A stretch of 64,000 nucleotides of DNA from UBA10649 sp037130755 (GTDB taxonomy: Bacteria; Actinomycetota; Actinomycetes; S36-B12): positions 1 to 64,000 of the forward strand of contig JBAXSI010000012.1 of NCBI GenBank assembly GCA_037130755.1, in the 5' to 3' direction. Positions 42,064 through 50,347 of this stretch are shown here, piece after piece. The notes under the pieces are model-generated. The model saw nothing but the letters and a program-made list of their open reading frames with translations. It had not been told where the DNA came from and made no database searches. Position 1 is the first letter of the stretch; each line of letters opens with the position of its first letter. The position numbers were made by a program, and so were the translations under genes.

Positions 42064-43992
42064 GTGAGCGCGTCGCCCATCGGCACCCAGGGAGTGCCGT
42101 GGACCCTCGATCAGGGGCGTCCCAAGGGCGAGATGGGATACCTCCCCGGACTTGACGGGGTCCGGGCCCTGGCCGTGATTGGCGTGCTGTTCTACCACGC
42201 CGATCTGGTGTGGATGAAGGGCGGATTTCTCGGCGTCGACGTGTTCTTCGTGCTGTCGGGCTTCCTCATCACCTCGCTGATACTCGAGGAGTTCGACCGG
42301 TCGGGGAAGATCGACTTCGCCAAGTTCTACCTCGGCCGTGCCCGCCGACTCCTGCCGGCCGTCCTGCTGATGCTGGCCGTGGTCGCGGTTGCCGCAGCCA
42401 TCTTCTATCGCGACGTCGCCTCGCAGGTGAAGGCCGACTCCATCGCCTCGTTGTTCTACGTGAACAACTGGTGGTACATCTTCAGCAGCCAGTCCTACTT
42501 CGAGTTCATCGGCCGGCCGCCGATGCTCAAGCACCTGTGGTCGCTCTCGGTCGAGGAGCAGTTCTACTTCATCTGGCCGGCGGTGGCGTACCTGCTCGTG
42601 AAGCGCTGGGCCCGCCGCGGCGTGCGCCTCGTTGCGTTGGCCGTCGCCATCGCATCGACCGCGTGGATGATCGCGCTCTCGATCATGAACGGCTTCCCCG
42701 ACTTCGCCGATCCCAGCCGGGCGTACTTTGGCACGGACTCGCACTGCATGGGACTGCTCATCGGTGCGGCAGTTGCGACCGCGTGGCGTCCTGGGCGCCT
42801 GCGCAAGGACGTGGCACCGAGCGCGAAGTGGATCATCACCGGCACCGGCGTTGCGGCCCTGTTGGGCGTCCTCTACTTCTTCTTCTTCGTCGGCGAATAC
42901 ACCACGTGGCTGTACCGCAGCGGCGGCTTCCTCGTGCTGTCGGTGATCGTGGCAGCGCTCATCGCCATGGCCACCCATCCGGCATCGCCACTTGGTCCCT
43001 GGCTCGGGACGCAGCCCCTGCGCTACATCGGCCAGCGCTCGTACGGGCTGTACCTGTGGCACTGGCCCATTTTCATGGTCACGCGGCCCAATCTCGACGT
43101 GCCGATCGACGGGCCGCTGCTGTTCGCCTTCCGCCTAGCACTCACGTTCGGCATCGCCGAGCTCAGCTTCCGATTCTTCGAGATGCCGATCCGTCGGGGT
43201 GCCATCGACCGGTGGGTGGAGGCTTGGCGGACGTCCGAGGGCGCTGAGCGGACCCAGCGGACCCAGCGGGGCGTGCTGGCCATCGCCGGCACCGTGATCG
43301 GCGTCATCGTGCTCGGCGCGGCGCTTGCCACGGCGCCGGCGCCAACGGCCGCTGCCGGCCTGCCAGCCGACGTCGCGCAGGCCATGGGTATCGCCAGCGG
43401 CGGGCCCACCGAGGTCGCGCTGGGCGATGCCGAGAACTCCGGTGCCGCGTCATCAGCTCCCAGCGCCTCCGCGAAGCCCTCGGCCAGCGCATCGCCGACG
43501 ATCGCCGGACCAGGCGATGCCAACCGGAACGGCCGCATGAGCGGTGTCGGCGACTCGGTGATGCTCGGTGCGCGGAGCACCCTCAAGGACGTCATCCCGG
43601 GCTCGAAGATCGACGCCGCGGTGTCCCGCTTCCCCGGCGCCTTCATCGGCAGGTTGAAGCGCTACGTGGCGAAGGACCAGCTCGCACCCGTCGTGGTGCT
43701 CCATCCTGGGACCAACGGCGTCCTGCCCGAGCCGATGATGCGCCAGATGCTCGACGTCCTCAAGGACACTCCGCGTGTGGTCGTCGTCAACGACAACATG
43801 CCGCGCTCATGGCGCAATCCCAACAACGACGTCATCGACAAAGTCGTGCCCGACTACCCCAACGCCGTGATAGCCGACTGGTACGCGGCGTCCAAGGACC
43901 ATCCTGAGTACTTCGTCTCCGACGGCGTCCACCTGACGTCGAAGGGCGCCAGGGCCTACGCCAAGCTGATCAAGAAGAAGGGCGGCCTCTAG
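42064..43992 (+). CDS. OatA-like membrane acyltransferase with extracytoplasmic SGNH domain
   Basis: 642 residues. The N-terminal half is an acyltransferase-3 membrane domain with about ten or eleven helices (YLPGLDGVRALAVIGVLFYH, GVDVFFVLSGFLIT, LWSLSVEEQFYFIWP, YGLYLWHWPIF). A Ser/Ala/Pro linker follows (about 445-480), then an SGNH esterase/transferase domain with Ser498 in GVGDSVM, Asn in HPGTNG and the Asp620-His623 pair in SDGVHL. This two-part build matches enzymes that carry acyl groups across the membrane and attach them to surface glycans (OatA on peptidoglycan). The acceptor here is unknown. GTG start chosen from TAGCAT six bases upstream. Its 3' end overlaps the convergent hydrolase by 23 bases. 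Confidence 0.88.
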   Translation: MSASPIGTQGVPWTLDQGRPKGEMGYLPGLDGVRALAVIGVLFYHADLVWMKGGFLGVDVFFVLSGFLITSLILEEFDRSGKIDFAKFYLGRARRLLPAVLLMLAVVAVAAAIFYRDVASQVKADSIASLFYVNNWWYIFSSQSYFEFIGRPPMLKHLWSLSVEEQFYFIWPAVAYLLVKRWARRGVRLVALAVAIASTAWMIALSIMNGFPDFADPSRAYFGTDSHCMGLLIGAAVATAWRPGRLRKDVAPSAKWIITGTGVAALLGVLYFFFFVGEYTTWLYRSGGFLVLSVIVAALIAMATHPASPLGPWLGTQPLRYIGQRSYGLYLWHWPIFMVTRPNLDVPIDGPLLFAFRLALTFGIAELSFRFFEMPIRRGAIDRWVEAWRTSEGAERTQRTQRGVLAIAGTVIGVIVLGAALATAPAPTAAAGLPADVAQAMGIASGGPTEVALGDAENSGAASSAPSASAKPSASASPTIAGPGDANRNGRMSGVGDSVMLGARSTLKDVIPGSKIDAAVSRFPGAFIGRLKRYVAKDQLAPVVVLHPGTNGVLPEPMMRQMLDVLKDTPRVVVVNDNMPRSWRNPNNDVIDKVVPDYPNAVIADWYAASKDHPEYFVSDGVHLTSKGARAYAKLIKKKGGL

Positions 43993-44773
43993 CCCCAGCG
44001 GCGAACCCCACGAGCGCGCCCGCGACCACATCCGGTCGCTCGACGTTCGCCAGGTGCCCGGCGCCCTCGACGGCGACCAGTCGGGCCCCACGAAGGCAGG
44101 CGAGCATGAGGTCCTGCTCCGCACGCGGGCTGAGTGCATCCTCTACGCCCCAGACGATCAGCGCCGGGACGTCCAGGCCGGAAAGGGCCTCCTGCGAGTC
44201 AGGTCTACCGGCCATCGCCCGCTGGTACCAGGCGACGGTTGATGCCGAGGCCGACTCAAGCCAGCCGCGCACCGTCTCGACGACTTCAGGACGCTCCTGC
44301 CGAGACGTGTCCCCCAACAGCCCGGGCAGCACCGCCTGCTCGAGGATCCGTGCCGTATCGTCAGGCGACTCCTCGCACAGTCGCGCCAGCCGCTCCCGGT
44401 TTTCGCGAGCCGCGTCGCTGTCGGCCGTCGCCTTGGTGTCGCACAGCGCAACACCGGCGATCAACGATGGACGCAGCCGCGCGATCGTCATCGTCAGGTA
44501 GCCGCCCAAGGAGATGCCGCCGACCACGCAGCGGTCGATGCCCCGCTCGTCGAGCATGTGGAGCAGCGCACCAGCAACGGCGTCGAGGGACGGGGCGCTT
44601 TCGAGCAGGGGCGAGGCCCCGAAGCCGGGTAGGTCCGGCACGAGCACTCGCCAGCCAGCGATCGCCAGTGCCTCGGCCTGCGGCCGCCACATCGAGCCAT
44701 CGCACGGGAAGGCATGCAGCAGGACGAACGCCGGGCCTGATCCGAGGTCGACGACGTGCAGGTTGGGACTCAT
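43970..44773 (-). CDS. Alpha/beta-fold hydrolase
   Basis: 267-residue cytoplasmic hydrolase. Catalytic triad: Ser in GGISLGGYL, Asp in WGVEDALSP, His in GAGHLANVE. Oxyanion segment LLHAFPCDGSMW; cap region about 130-200. Closest in feel to BioH/RsbQ-type or 3-oxoadipate enol-lactonase-type esterases; substrate undefined. ATG overlaps the stop of the next hydrolase (ATGA), so the two are coupled. Overlaps the convergent acyltransferase gene by 23 bases. Confidence 0.85.
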   Translation of the reverse strand: MSPNLHVVDLGSGPAFVLLHAFPCDGSMWRPQAEALAIAGWRVLVPDLPGFGASPLLESAPSLDAVAGALLHMLDERGIDRCVVGGISLGGYLTMTIARLRPSLIAGVALCDTKATADSDAARENRERLARLCEESPDDTARILEQAVLPGLLGDTSRQERPEVVETVRGWLESASASTVAWYQRAMAGRPDSQEALSGLDVPALIVWGVEDALSPRAEQDLMLACLRGARLVAVEGAGHLANVERPDVVAGALVGFAAGARGRPSS

Positions 44774-45516
44774 ATGTCGCTCCAACGGTCCATCGGTCCA
44801 CTCCACTCGGTCGGCAGCGGGCTCATCTCCGGCGTCACGGTCGCGACGACGCCGTCGAGGACGATCTTGACGAACCGCTCCCCCACCCACAGGTGCTTCG
44901 CGCCATCGACGGCCACGATCCGCGCCTGAGGCACCAACGAGAAGCGCTCAAGGGCTTCCACTGGTTGGAGGTAGTCGTCGAACTCGGGCACGAACGCCAC
45001 GACCGACCGCCCGGACGATGCCCAGTCGCGCAGATCGTCGTCCGTCGAGAAGCGAAGCGGCGGGGACAGCAGGATGGCTCCGACCACCGGGTCGAGGTTG
45101 CCGTGCTTCAGGACCACGTCGGTCCCGAACGACCAGCCGAGCACCCACGGATCGGGAAGGCCCCGACGCACCACCTCGTCGATGGCTGCCTTCAGGTCGA
45201 GCCCCTCGCCGCGCCCCTCGTCGAAGTGCCCCTCGCTCGTGCCTGCGGCGCTGGTGGTGCCGCGGGTGTTGAAGCGCAGTACGGCGACCTCGGCCAGTGC
45301 GGGGAGCCGCCAGGCCATCTTCCGCAGGACGTGGCTGTCCATCATGCCGCCGTGCGTGGGCAGTGGATGGACGCACACGATGGTGGCCCGCGGGTCGGCC
45401 TGCATCGGCAGCGCGAGCTCGCCGACGAGCCTCAGCCCGTCGGCCGTCTGCAGGTGGAGGGGATCGCGCCGGGCCGGCAGTACCGAGTTCGCCACGATCG
45501 GCTGAGGATGGGTCAT
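44770..45516 (-). CDS. Alpha/beta-fold hydrolase (CapE/dienelactone-hydrolase-like)
   Basis: 248 residues. Opening strand and turn ATIVCVHPLPTHGGMMDSHV; RFNTRGTTSA; nucleophile Ser in VLGWSFGTDV; acidic residue in VPEFDDYLQP; His in DGAKHLWVG. The layout resembles the small serine hydrolases of the dienelactone hydrolase/YpfH type. ATG with GAGG upstream, and it overlaps the preceding zinc-protein stop by one base (TGATG). The product and the downstream hydrolase are likely made from one transcript with the 3-hydroxyacyl-CoA dehydrogenase. Substrate unknown. Confidence 0.82.
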   Translation of the reverse strand: MTHPQPIVANSVLPARRDPLHLQTADGLRLVGELALPMQADPRATIVCVHPLPTHGGMMDSHVLRKMAWRLPALAEVAVLRFNTRGTTSAAGTSEGHFDEGRGEGLDLKAAIDEVVRRGLPDPWVLGWSFGTDVVLKHGNLDPVVGAILLSPPLRFSTDDDLRDWASSGRSVVAFVPEFDDYLQPVEALERFSLVPQARIVAVDGAKHLWVGERFVKIVLDGVVATVTPEMSPLPTEWSGPMDRWSDI

Positions 45517-45803
45517 CAACGTCCTCGCGGGCCCCGACGATCACGCGCCGCCCAGCAGGGCGTGTGCCAGTGGCGTCGGTGCTCGAGACCCTTGGGATCC
45601 TCGGCGGGGAACGCCACCGTGTGCGGGGTCGCGGGCCTGATCTCCTGGTCGCACCCGGGGCACCGGTAGGCCTTGGTCGCCGCCGATCCGGTCACCTTCT
45701 GCACGATCCACTCCCCATCGGGGTGCACCTCGACCGTGCGACTGGCGTACGTCGGCCCCAACTCCTTGGTTTCCTCGGGACGGCGCCGGTTCTTACGACC
45801 CAT
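45516..45803 (-). CDS. Small basic zinc-finger-like protein, function unknown
   Basis: 95 residues. Basic N terminus (MGRKNRRRPEETKELGP), then a probable zinc site built from CPGC at about 52-55 and a His/Cys cluster H-x-x-C at HWHTPCW near 80-86. The RCPGC and HWHTPC pair looks like a treble-clef finger. I know similar small proteins from other actinobacteria only as uncharacterised. Its ATG overlaps the dehydrogenase stop (ATGA) and its stop overlaps the next hydrolase start (TGATG), so it is firmly embedded in this operon. Confidence 0.7.
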   Translation of the reverse strand: MGRKNRRRPEETKELGPTYASRTVEVHPDGEWIVQKVTGSAATKAYRCPGCDQEIRPATPHTVAFPAEDPKGLEHRRHWHTPCWAARDRRGPRGR

Positions 45804-47572
45804 CAGGTGTAGACCCGGAAGCCCCGACCGGTCTTGCGGCCCAGGTAGCCCGCGGTGACGAGGTGCTCCAGACGCGGAGTCGGCGCGAAGCCGGGCTCGC
45901 GGAACTCCCGGTAGAGGGTCTGCTGGATGGCGAGGGAGACGTCCAGGCCCACCACGTCGAGCAGCTCGAACGGCCCCATCGGGTAGCCGCAGCCCTTCTT
46001 CATCGCCAGGTCGATATCGTCGGCGCTGGCGTAGTTCGCCTCGAGCATCCGCACGGCGTCGTTCAAGTACGGGAAGAGCAGGGCGTTCACGATGAAGCCG
46101 GCGCGGTCGCTGCACTCCACTGGGTGCTTGTTGATCTCGCGGCAGATACGCACGGCGGTCTGCGTCACGTCCGGCGCCGTCGACACGGTCGACACGACTT
46201 CGACGAGGCGCATGAGCTGCGCGGGGTTGAAGAAGTGCAGCCCAACGACGTCCTGTGGGCGCTTGGTCACCGCACCGAGGTCGATGACCGGCAGGCTCGA
46301 CGTCGTGGTCGCCAGGATCGCGCCGGGCTTGCAGTACTCGTCCAGCTCGCGGAAGAGGGCCGTCTTCGCGCCGAGGTCCTCGACGATCGCCTCGACCACC
46401 AGGTCGACGTCGCGCAGTGACTCGGCCATCGTCTCGCCCGTGACCCGGCCCAGCGCGGCGACCCGCTCCTCGTCGGTGAGCTTGCCCTTCTCGACAGCCT
46501 TCGCGAGGGACTTGGTCATCCGCTCGGTCACGGCGGCGACGCCTTTCTCGGTTCGCGCCACGAAGGTCACGGCGAACCCCGCCTTGGCGAAGACCTCGAC
46601 GATTCCCGACGCCATCGTCCCGGAACCGACCACGCCGACCTTGGAGACCGATCGGCCGAGCGGATGGCTCGCATCGCTGACCGCCGGCTCGACTGCATCC
46701 GTGACGACCGGCGACCCCGGTGCCTCGTAGGCGTAGAAGCCGCGACCGCTCTTGCGACCGCGCAGGCCGGCGGTGACCATCTGCTTGAGGATCGGGCTCG
46801 GCGCGTGCAGCCGGTCGCGTCCCTGCCGGTACATCGTGTCAAGAATCTCGTAGGCGGTGTCGAGTCCGATCAGGTCCAGCAGCATGAGCGGGCCCATCGG
46901 GTATCCGCACCCCAGGCGCATGGCCGCGTCGATGTCCTCGCGAGTGGCGTACCGCGACTCGAACAGCGAGACCGCGTGATTGAGGTAGCCGAACAGCAGC
47001 GCGTTGGCGATGAAGCCCGCGCGGTCCTCGACGACCACGGGCTCCTTCTGCAGCGATCGGGCGAACTCGACCGCCGCATCGATCGTGTCCTGCGCAGTGA
47101 CGACCGTGCGGACGATCTCGACGAAGGCCTGCACTGGCGCGGGGTTGAAGAAGTGGATGCCGACGACGTGCGCCGGACGCGTTGTGGCCACCGCAATGTC
47201 GGTGACCGACAGGGACGACGTGTTGGTCGCGAGGATCGCATTCTCGTTGACCACCTCGTTGAGCCGCCCGAAGATGACCTTCTTCAGTTCCAGGCTCTCC
47301 GAGACGGCCTCGATGACGAGGTCGGCATGGGCCAGGGCCGTCATGTCCGTGGTGAAGGTGACCTGCGCGAGGAGCTCGGTCTGCGCCTCCTCGGTGAGCT
47401 TGCCGCGCGTGACCGCTCGGGACGTCGAGCCCACGATCGAGGCCCGGCCCTTCTCCAGCTCGGCCTCGCCGCTCTCCACCGCGACGACGCGGTAGCCATT
47501 GCGCGCCACCACTTCGGCAATGCCCGCACCCATGGTGCCGAGGCCGATGACGCCAACCGTCGTGATGGTCAT
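45803..47572 (-). CDS. Tandem 3-hydroxyacyl-CoA dehydrogenase (two fused copies)
   Basis: 589 residues made of two complete 3-hydroxyacyl-CoA dehydrogenases, about 1-285 and 310-589. Each half has its own NAD motif (GLGTMGAG; GSGTMASG), catalytic HFFNP (GIHFFNPAPVQAF; GLHFFNPAQLMRL), and the C-terminal domain motif CGYPMGP. Each ends with GRKSGRGFYAY or GRKTGRGFRVY. It interconverts acetoacetyl-CoA and 3-hydroxybutyryl-CoA or longer homologues. The ATG has GGAGG upstream; a long upstream extension was rejected. Double-length dehydrogenases of this kind occur in streptomycetes. Operon with the zinc protein and two hydrolases. Confidence 0.93.
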   Translation of the reverse strand: MTITTVGVIGLGTMGAGIAEVVARNGYRVVAVESGEAELEKGRASIVGSTSRAVTRGKLTEEAQTELLAQVTFTTDMTALAHADLVIEAVSESLELKKVIFGRLNEVVNENAILATNTSSLSVTDIAVATTRPAHVVGIHFFNPAPVQAFVEIVRTVVTAQDTIDAAVEFARSLQKEPVVVEDRAGFIANALLFGYLNHAVSLFESRYATREDIDAAMRLGCGYPMGPLMLLDLIGLDTAYEILDTMYRQGRDRLHAPSPILKQMVTAGLRGRKSGRGFYAYEAPGSPVVTDAVEPAVSDASHPLGRSVSKVGVVGSGTMASGIVEVFAKAGFAVTFVARTEKGVAAVTERMTKSLAKAVEKGKLTDEERVAALGRVTGETMAESLRDVDLVVEAIVEDLGAKTALFRELDEYCKPGAILATTTSSLPVIDLGAVTKRPQDVVGLHFFNPAQLMRLVEVVSTVSTAPDVTQTAVRICREINKHPVECSDRAGFIVNALLFPYLNDAVRMLEANYASADDIDLAMKKGCGYPMGPFELLDVVGLDVSLAIQQTLYREFREPGFAPTPRLEHLVTAGYLGRKTGRGFRVYT

Positions 47573-47696
47573 GTCCGATGTCCTCCACCGTGTCGTCGAC
47601 GTCTCCCGCCGGCCTTCCGAGCCTATCTGGAGGCATCCTCCAGACGAGGGGCGCATGTGCCCGGCAGCGAGCGCCGCGATGGGGAATGATCGCCCC

Positions 47697-49616
47697 ATGT
47701 CCGAAGCATCAGGACCCCGGATGGCCCGCCTGTGCAGGTCGATTGCGACCCTCGCACTGACGGCTGTCGGCGTCGCCCTCCTGGTGACGGGCGTGGCGCC
47801 ATCAGCCTCCGCAGCGAGCGCCGGCGATGCCGCCCAGCAGCTGGCCGACACCTACGCCCCGTTGGTCGTCGTGCGCAAGCAGGAGGCCGCGTGCGGCGAA
47901 GGCGAGCCCTACCTGCCCACCCCGGTCGACACCGTCCTGGGCAACTCCGACGTCGTACTCAAAGGGCCCCATGGCGAGTCGATCACGGCGCCTACCGCCG
48001 CCGACCTCGCGGGCAAGGGCGACGGCTGGTACCTGGACCTGCCGGGCAACCCGCTCGATCCAGGATGCACGTACGAGAAGTGGTTCGCGAAAGCGTCGGC
48101 CGACAAGCAGCCCACCGTGTACGCACGCATCGGCACCGACCCGGACCACCCCGGCATGCTGGCCCTGCAGTACTGGTTCTTCTGGACGTACAACGACTGG
48201 AACGACAAGCACGAGGGCGACTGGGAGATGATCCAGCTGCTGTTCGCCGCGGAGACGCCGACACAGGCCATGGCGATCGGCCCGAGCAGCGTCGCGTACG
48301 CCCAGCACGAGGGCTCGGAGACGTCGGACTGGGGCGATGAGAAGCTCCTGAAGCAGGACTCGCACGTCGTCGTGTATCCGGGCCAGGGCTCGCACGCGGC
48401 GTACTACACGCAGGCGCAGTGGTTCGGAAAGAGCGCCGCCGCCGGGTTCGGATGCGACAGCACGCAAGCCGCGGGAAGCGTGGTCACCCCCAAGGTCGTG
48501 TTGGTCCCCGACGACGCGACCGGTGACTTCGGGTGGCTGACCTTCACCGGCAGGTGGGGGCAGAAGGCACCGTCCTTCAACAACGGGCCGACCGGCCCGA
48601 ACACCAAGACGCAATGGCTCCACCCAGTGACGTGGCAGGTGGAGGAGGGTCGGGCCGGAGCTGTCGCACTCCCCGTCGTGGGCGGCCCGGCCGTGGAGTC
48701 GTTCTGCTCCCTGACCGCAGCTGGGTCCCTGCTGTTCGTCAAGGTCCTCGACCGGCCCATCCTCGTGATCATCCTTGTTGTCTCGCTTCTCGCACTGATC
48801 GTCGGCCTGGTCCTCGCGACGGCGTGGCGACACGGTGACGACCATCAGCCGGACCGCGAGCGGCGCGCGGGCCAGGTCGTCACGGCCTCGATGGAACTGC
48901 TGGGCAGGCACGTGCGTGGACTGTGGCCGATCGTCCTGGTCATCGGCCTGTCCACCGCAGGCGCCCTGGCCCTGCAGCGGCTGGCACTGCACCGCCGCCC
49001 GTCCGACGACCTCACCGACGTCAATGGGGTGGCGAACCGGCCACTCGCGGTCCTGCTGGTCATCGTCATCTCGATCGCACTGGCGCCGGTCATCGCCGTG
49101 CTGCTCACGGCCACCTGTCGCGTCATCGAGAACATCGCGCGCGACCGCGCTGCCGCGCCGTGGCAAGCGATGGCGCTGGCTGTCCGGAAGCCGACGGCGG
49201 CCCTCGTCCAGCTGTCGCTCTACATCGTGGTGACCGCGTTCGCGTCGTCGCTGTACCTGCTGCCGGTGGCACTTCTGCTCATCTCCTTCTTCGCCGTGTC
49301 GATGCCGGCGGCAGTGGTGGAGGAACTCGGATTCGTGGCCGCCTTCAAGCGCAGTGCACGACTGACGAACGGTCGGCACTGGCGGGCGATCTTCCTCAGC
49401 GCCCTCCTCATCTGGATCGGCTTCAGCCTGCCCGGCGCCGTCGGCGGGGTGATGCTGCTCCTTACCGGGTGGCCGTTCTGGATCACGAACGTCGTGGTGA
49501 TCGTGCTGAGCGCGATCCTGCTGCCGTTCTCCGCCATCGGCCTGACGCTGCAGTTCTACGACTTCCGCCAGGAGCACGCACGCGACCACGCCCGCGACCA
49601 CGCTCTCGCGGACTAG
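47697..49616 (+). CDS. Exported Vps62-like domain fused to a multi-pass membrane domain
   Basis: 639 residues, two-part. After a signal sequence (TLALTAVGVALLVTGVAPSASA, ending near residue 41), residues of about 50-345 resemble the Vps62/DUF946 family of eukaryotes and bacteria: YAPLVVVRKQEAACGEGEPY, LQYWFFWTYNDWNDKHEGDW and VVYPGQGSHAAYY. The C-terminal 285 residues hold six or seven membrane helices beginning PILVIILVVSLLALIVGLVL, with a cytoplasmic segment between the first two. Function unknown. The ATG is supported by AATGAT six bases upstream; an ATG 24 bases further in has AGGA at good spacing and is a real alternative. Convergent with nucS, sharing CTAG. Confidence 0.72.
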   Translation: MSEASGPRMARLCRSIATLALTAVGVALLVTGVAPSASAASAGDAAQQLADTYAPLVVVRKQEAACGEGEPYLPTPVDTVLGNSDVVLKGPHGESITAPTAADLAGKGDGWYLDLPGNPLDPGCTYEKWFAKASADKQPTVYARIGTDPDHPGMLALQYWFFWTYNDWNDKHEGDWEMIQLLFAAETPTQAMAIGPSSVAYAQHEGSETSDWGDEKLLKQDSHVVVYPGQGSHAAYYTQAQWFGKSAAAGFGCDSTQAAGSVVTPKVVLVPDDATGDFGWLTFTGRWGQKAPSFNNGPTGPNTKTQWLHPVTWQVEEGRAGAVALPVVGGPAVESFCSLTAAGSLLFVKVLDRPILVIILVVSLLALIVGLVLATAWRHGDDHQPDRERRAGQVVTASMELLGRHVRGLWPIVLVIGLSTAGALALQRLALHRRPSDDLTDVNGVANRPLAVLLVIVISIALAPVIAVLLTATCRVIENIARDRAAAPWQAMALAVRKPTAALVQLSLYIVVTAFASSLYLLPVALLLISFFAVSMPAAVVEELGFVAAFKRSARLTNGRHWRAIFLSALLIWIGFSLPGAVGGVMLLLTGWPFWITNVVVIVLSAILLPFSAIGLTLQFYDFRQEHARDHARDHALAD

Positions 49617-50293
49617 AAGAGGCGGAGGCCCGGGTCGTCGGTGCCCTTCAGCGCGTCGTAGTCGAGCACGAGGCAACGGATCCCCCGGTCCTCGGCAAGG
49701 ACCCGCGCCTGCGGCTTGATCTCCTGGGCCGCGAACACTCCCGCCACCGGTGCCAGCAGTGGGTCGCGGTTCAGCAGGTCCAGGTAGCGCGTCAGCTGCT
49801 CGACCCCGTCGATCTCCCCGCGCCGCTTGATCTCCACCGCCACGGTTCGCCCGTCCGCGTCCTTGCACAACAGGTCCACCGGGCCGATGGCCGTCGGGTA
49901 CTCCCGTCGCACCAGTGACCAGCCGTCGCCGAGGACGCTCACGTGCAGGGCGAGGAGCCGCTGCAGATGAGCCTCGACGCCGTCCTTGACCAGTCCGGGA
50001 TCGACACCCAGCTCGTGGTCGGAGTCGTGGATGACCTCGTGCAGCGAGATCACCAACTGCTCCCCCGCCTTGTTCTCCACGGTCCAGATCTCGACGATCC
50101 CATCCGCATCGGACGCGACGATCCGCGTGGTGCACGGGGGGCTCATCCAGTTGAGCGGCTTGTAGGAGCCTCCGTCGGAATGGATGAGCACCGAGCCGTC
50201 GGCCTTCATCATGATCACGCGATTGGACTCAGGCAGGTGCGCGGTCAGCCGGCCCACGTAGTCCACGGAGCACCGGGCCACGACTATTCGCAC
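49613..50293 (-). CDS. nucS: Endonuclease NucS (EndoMS)
   Basis: Mismatch-specific endonuclease that carries out non-canonical mismatch repair in Actinomycetota lacking MutS and MutL. 226 residues. The C-terminal nuclease motif is intact: Asp140 (GPVDLL), Glu154 and Lys156 (VAVEIKRRGE). The last residues GLRLF fit the clamp-binding tail. The N-terminal DNA-binding domain includes GRLTAHLPESNRVIMMKADGS. The GTG start lies seven bases after TACGCT without a ribosome-binding site. In this phylum nucS is usually close to the atp operon, as it is here. Confidence 0.95.
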   Translation of the reverse strand: MRIVVARCSVDYVGRLTAHLPESNRVIMMKADGSVLIHSDGGSYKPLNWMSPPCTTRIVASDADGIVEIWTVENKAGEQLVISLHEVIHDSDHELGVDPGLVKDGVEAHLQRLLALHVSVLGDGWSLVRREYPTAIGPVDLLCKDADGRTVAVEIKRRGEIDGVEQLTRYLDLLNRDPLLAPVAGVFAAQEIKPQARVLAEDRGIRCLVLDYDALKGTDDPGLRLF

Positions 50294-50300
50294 GCAACGC

Positions 50301-50306
50301 AGCGTA
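50301..50306 (-). promoter_or_regulatory. Probable -10 element of nucS (leaderless)
   Basis: TACGCT on the minus strand, seven bases before the GTG start, no ribosome-binding site. Confidence 0.45.
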
Positions 50307-50347
50307 ACGACAGGCGTCCCGAACCACGACCATGCCATGATCGTGCG

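Noticed and set aside
47802..50135. Open frame of 777 codons on the minus strand opposite the Vps62-like gene and through nucS
   Set aside because: No recognisable domain, Arg/Gly-rich composition, and it conflicts with two supported genes.
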